DNA of 64,000 nucleotides, from assembly GCF_030269605.1 (NCBI RefSeq), contig NZ_BSTQ01000002.1:62001-126000 (forward strand). The letters are read 5' to 3'. Position numbers and translations under genes: made by a program. The DNA is from Lentzea sp. NBRC 105346 (GTDB lineage: Bacteria; Actinomycetota; Actinomycetes; Mycobacteriales; Pseudonocardiaceae). Within the stretch, counting starts at the first letter, position 1. Each line of letters begins with the position of its first letter. The notes beneath the pieces are model-generated. The model ran no database searches and was not told the origin of the DNA. It saw only the letters and a list, made by a program, of their open reading frames with translations. Below, one piece after another: positions 63,301 through 64,000 of this stretch.

Positions 63301-63973
63301 CGTGCCGTTCGATGCTCTCGACACGCACGCCACAGCGCACGTCCCCCAGCTCGGCGGCGACGCGCTGCCACAACGAGCCGAAGCCGCCCTTGATGGTGAA
63401 GCTGCCCGCGTGGCCCAGCAGGTCGCGCGTCGACGACAGCAGGCCGGTCATCTCGGCGTACTTCACGAAGTACAACGCCGGGATGTCGCGGTCGAGGTAG
63501 CCGTACCCGGCGGCGGTGTAGCCGGTGCCGAGCGACTCGGCCATCTCCTCCAGCCGGTGCTCGCGCAGCCACTCACCGATCGGCGTGCTCAACGCCTTGG
63601 CGGAGTGGGCGAGACCGGGGTCGCCGATGCGCGGGAATTCCTCCGCGCGCAGCTTCGTGTAGCGCTGGAACACCTCGCGGGTGAAGAAAGCCGAGCTCTG
63701 CGGCCGTGACTCGGTGCCGTCGAACACCCGGTGCGGCGTGGTGTCCTCGGTCTCCATGCCGAGCTCGGTGACCAGCTCGGCGAGCCGTTCGTACTTGGTG
63801 GTGCAGACGTGGCCGCCGAGGTCGTAGGCGTGGCCGTCGATCTCGATGGACGCGCACTTGCCCGCGATGGTCTTGGCCTGTTCGAGCACGATGACGCGGT
63901 GGCCGGCCTTCTCCAGCTCGCGCGCGGTGGTCAGACCGCTGACGCCGGCTCCGATGACGCAGATGGTCTTCAT
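60326..63973 (-). CDS. four-domain fusion: FAD oxidoreductase - carrier protein - thioesterase - cytochrome P450
   Basis: The 1215-residue protein starts at ATG 63973. Residues 1-420 are an FAD-dependent amine-oxidase-like oxidoreductase (GAGVSG at 8-13, GGFGSLWQRVA near 197). Residues 425-505 are a carrier domain with phosphopantetheine Ser464 (LGLESLS). Residues 525-785 are a type I thioesterase (GGHSFGG, Ser600; Asp627; His769). After a proline-run linker (793-798), residues 805-1215 are a P450 with the I-helix AGLETT, ExxR (1093-1096) and heme Cys1166 in FGSGIHFCIG. All key residues are intact. No adenylation or ketosynthase domain is present, so the carrier must be loaded in trans. A secondary-metabolite role is inferred. 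Confidence 0.9.
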   Translation of the reverse strand: MKTICVIGAGVSGLTTARELEKAGHRVIVLEQAKTIAGKCASIEIDGHAYDLGGHVCTTKYERLAELVTELGMETEDTTPHRVFDGTESRPQSSAFFTREVFQRYTKLRAEEFPRIGDPGLAHSAKALSTPIGEWLREHRLEEMAESLGTGYTAAGYGYLDRDIPALYFVKYAEMTGLLSSTRDLLGHAGSFTIKGGFGSLWQRVAAELGDVRCGVRVESIERHEDGVRIRVDHEVIEADALVLTVPIDQVLPALDACDEERDLARQVRYLDYYTTMCSAEGLPHNAFSLVERNTVHSDRAGHCVSFHHRYADTDVYACYSYGASELDGVDGHEGLDVSEELRRDLADMGGAMRTPHAQRGWQFMPHFTTDQLADGVLDRIELLQGQRHTYHVGSLQAFELVECNMAYAHDVVDRFFREGVVPKSAITADTIRAWLLEHIALELRVSPRSISADTPLSSLGLESLSVATLQSALSDWLGFRVPHTLFLELPTVDAVAAHLAAQQVSVAEPEVVEQRQPKLALSLTPQRPFFCIGGAVGAAYYLLPLARAMGQGQPFIGLQGPGFDGTEEPIDEVEILAARYIDEIKLIQPYGPYVIGGHSFGGIVAYEVGRQLRARGEQVSRVIMIDSYPAVPGQLDPPWDEAAIIDELWTIRQYAFRDKDAPRRRVDQSLSPAEQREQLGRFLGASGNLPVEEHIANIMRVYQAQVEAITRYEPAPSDLDITLIKADGGFPQVLKDDRHIELFLDDAANGWERVKTGSLEVVHVAGDHFNALVPPCLKSLADAVMTAIAKIPPPPPPRALNVESSIHINPMNPDFLADPYPFYHLLRDLAPVYRDEALDGWVLTRYAEVTDVLRRPTVVRPSTATLLTRLPLEVLESMNPFIRRLDSSLPFSNRPSHTRLRKLMNRSFTPRAMQERFGVIEQTCAELLDSFDGGDFMTSVAYPFPSRVVMDLVGIPRADQPQLMKWGTDVMKTLGEAQFGEDPIAIAHLSSAAMDSLVEYLHALIADKRRSPGNDLLSEQLRVADDDGDLFGDRGHWESDEELIVNVIALINAGLETTANYIGNGTLALLRNPSQYALLRVDPSIAVTAAEELLRYDSPAPIITPQMATEDIEVAGRVIRAGELIFPVLGAANRDPAQYEDPDRLDLRRSSAVTHLTFGSGIHFCIGAALGRMEGQILFPMLARKFPELRLAGPEPVFRPDPALRGLESLVLSV

Positions 63974-64000
63974 CCGGCGGTTCCTTCCAAGTAGGCCTGG

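Overview
The window is a 64 kb piece of a very GC-rich actinobacterial chromosome with frequent GTG/TTG starts and many 4-base ATGA/GTGA gene overlaps. Gene content points to the Pseudonocardiales: an actinobacterial pentose-phosphate operon, OpcA, SARP- and STAND-type regulators, the MoxR/DUF58/DUF4129/DUF4350/SpoIIM/RDD cluster, and DUF4360 secreted proteins. A Lentzea-, Saccharothrix- or Amycolatopsis-like organism is my guess; the genus is inference only. No rRNA, tRNA, CRISPR array, IS element or phage was seen.

Layout. 1-9 kb: a partial SARP regulator, two small secreted proteins, an ATP-grasp enzyme with a small partner, a DUF885 metallopeptidase-like protein, a quinone oxidoreductase, an FKBP lipoprotein, an unrecognised membrane protein/cupin/HD-hydrolase gene row, and a decayed gene remnant. 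9-18.3 kb: ctaB, divergent from the operon tkt-tal-pgi-zwf-opcA-pgl (sugar-phosphate and NADPH metabolism). 18.5-24.9 kb: a giant hybrid kinase with a LacI-like sugar-sensor domain, a convergent single-domain response regulator, tandem secreted DUF4360 proteins and an orphan NarL-type kinase. 24.9-30.3 kb: rarA, a uridine-kinase-like protein and a CheB / STAS-HATPase / CheR-PAS signalling module. 30.4-38.2 kb: a membrane protein, DUF4129, DUF4350, MoxR and DUF58 on the plus strand, facing spoIIM-like and cyclase genes, then an RDD protein. 38.2-42.3 kb: TetR/PhzB-like pair, a second STAS-HATPase fusion, and a cobalt ECF transporter (CbiM, PDGLE/CbiN-like, fused CbiQ-CbiO). 42.4-50.1 kb: Tat-exported GH95-like hydrolase, PLP decarboxylase, TetR with its probable operator and a TIM-barrel-like protein, then MarR divergent from a glutamine-synthetase-like enzyme. 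50-57.3 kb: DUF3516 helicase, two tandem 743-residue STAND regulators and the decayed tail of a third copy. 57.6-60.3 kb: two secreted cell-wall hydrolases with different catalytic domains but the same five-fold 51-residue repeat domain. 60.3-64 kb: one 1215-residue protein joining an FAD oxidoreductase, a carrier protein, a thioesterase and a cytochrome P450.

Themes. Most convergent gene pairs are separated either by a long near-perfect hairpin (1196, 5541, 24834, 35381, 47744) or overlap at their stop codons (21442, 38158, 39905, 46150, 60326). The strongest candidate for undescribed biology is the four-domain FAD/carrier/thioesterase/P450 protein at the right edge. Next are the cell-wall hydrolase pair with homogenised repeats, the recombining STAND locus, the chemotaxis-like/anti-sigma hybrid module and the membrane/cupin/HD gene row.
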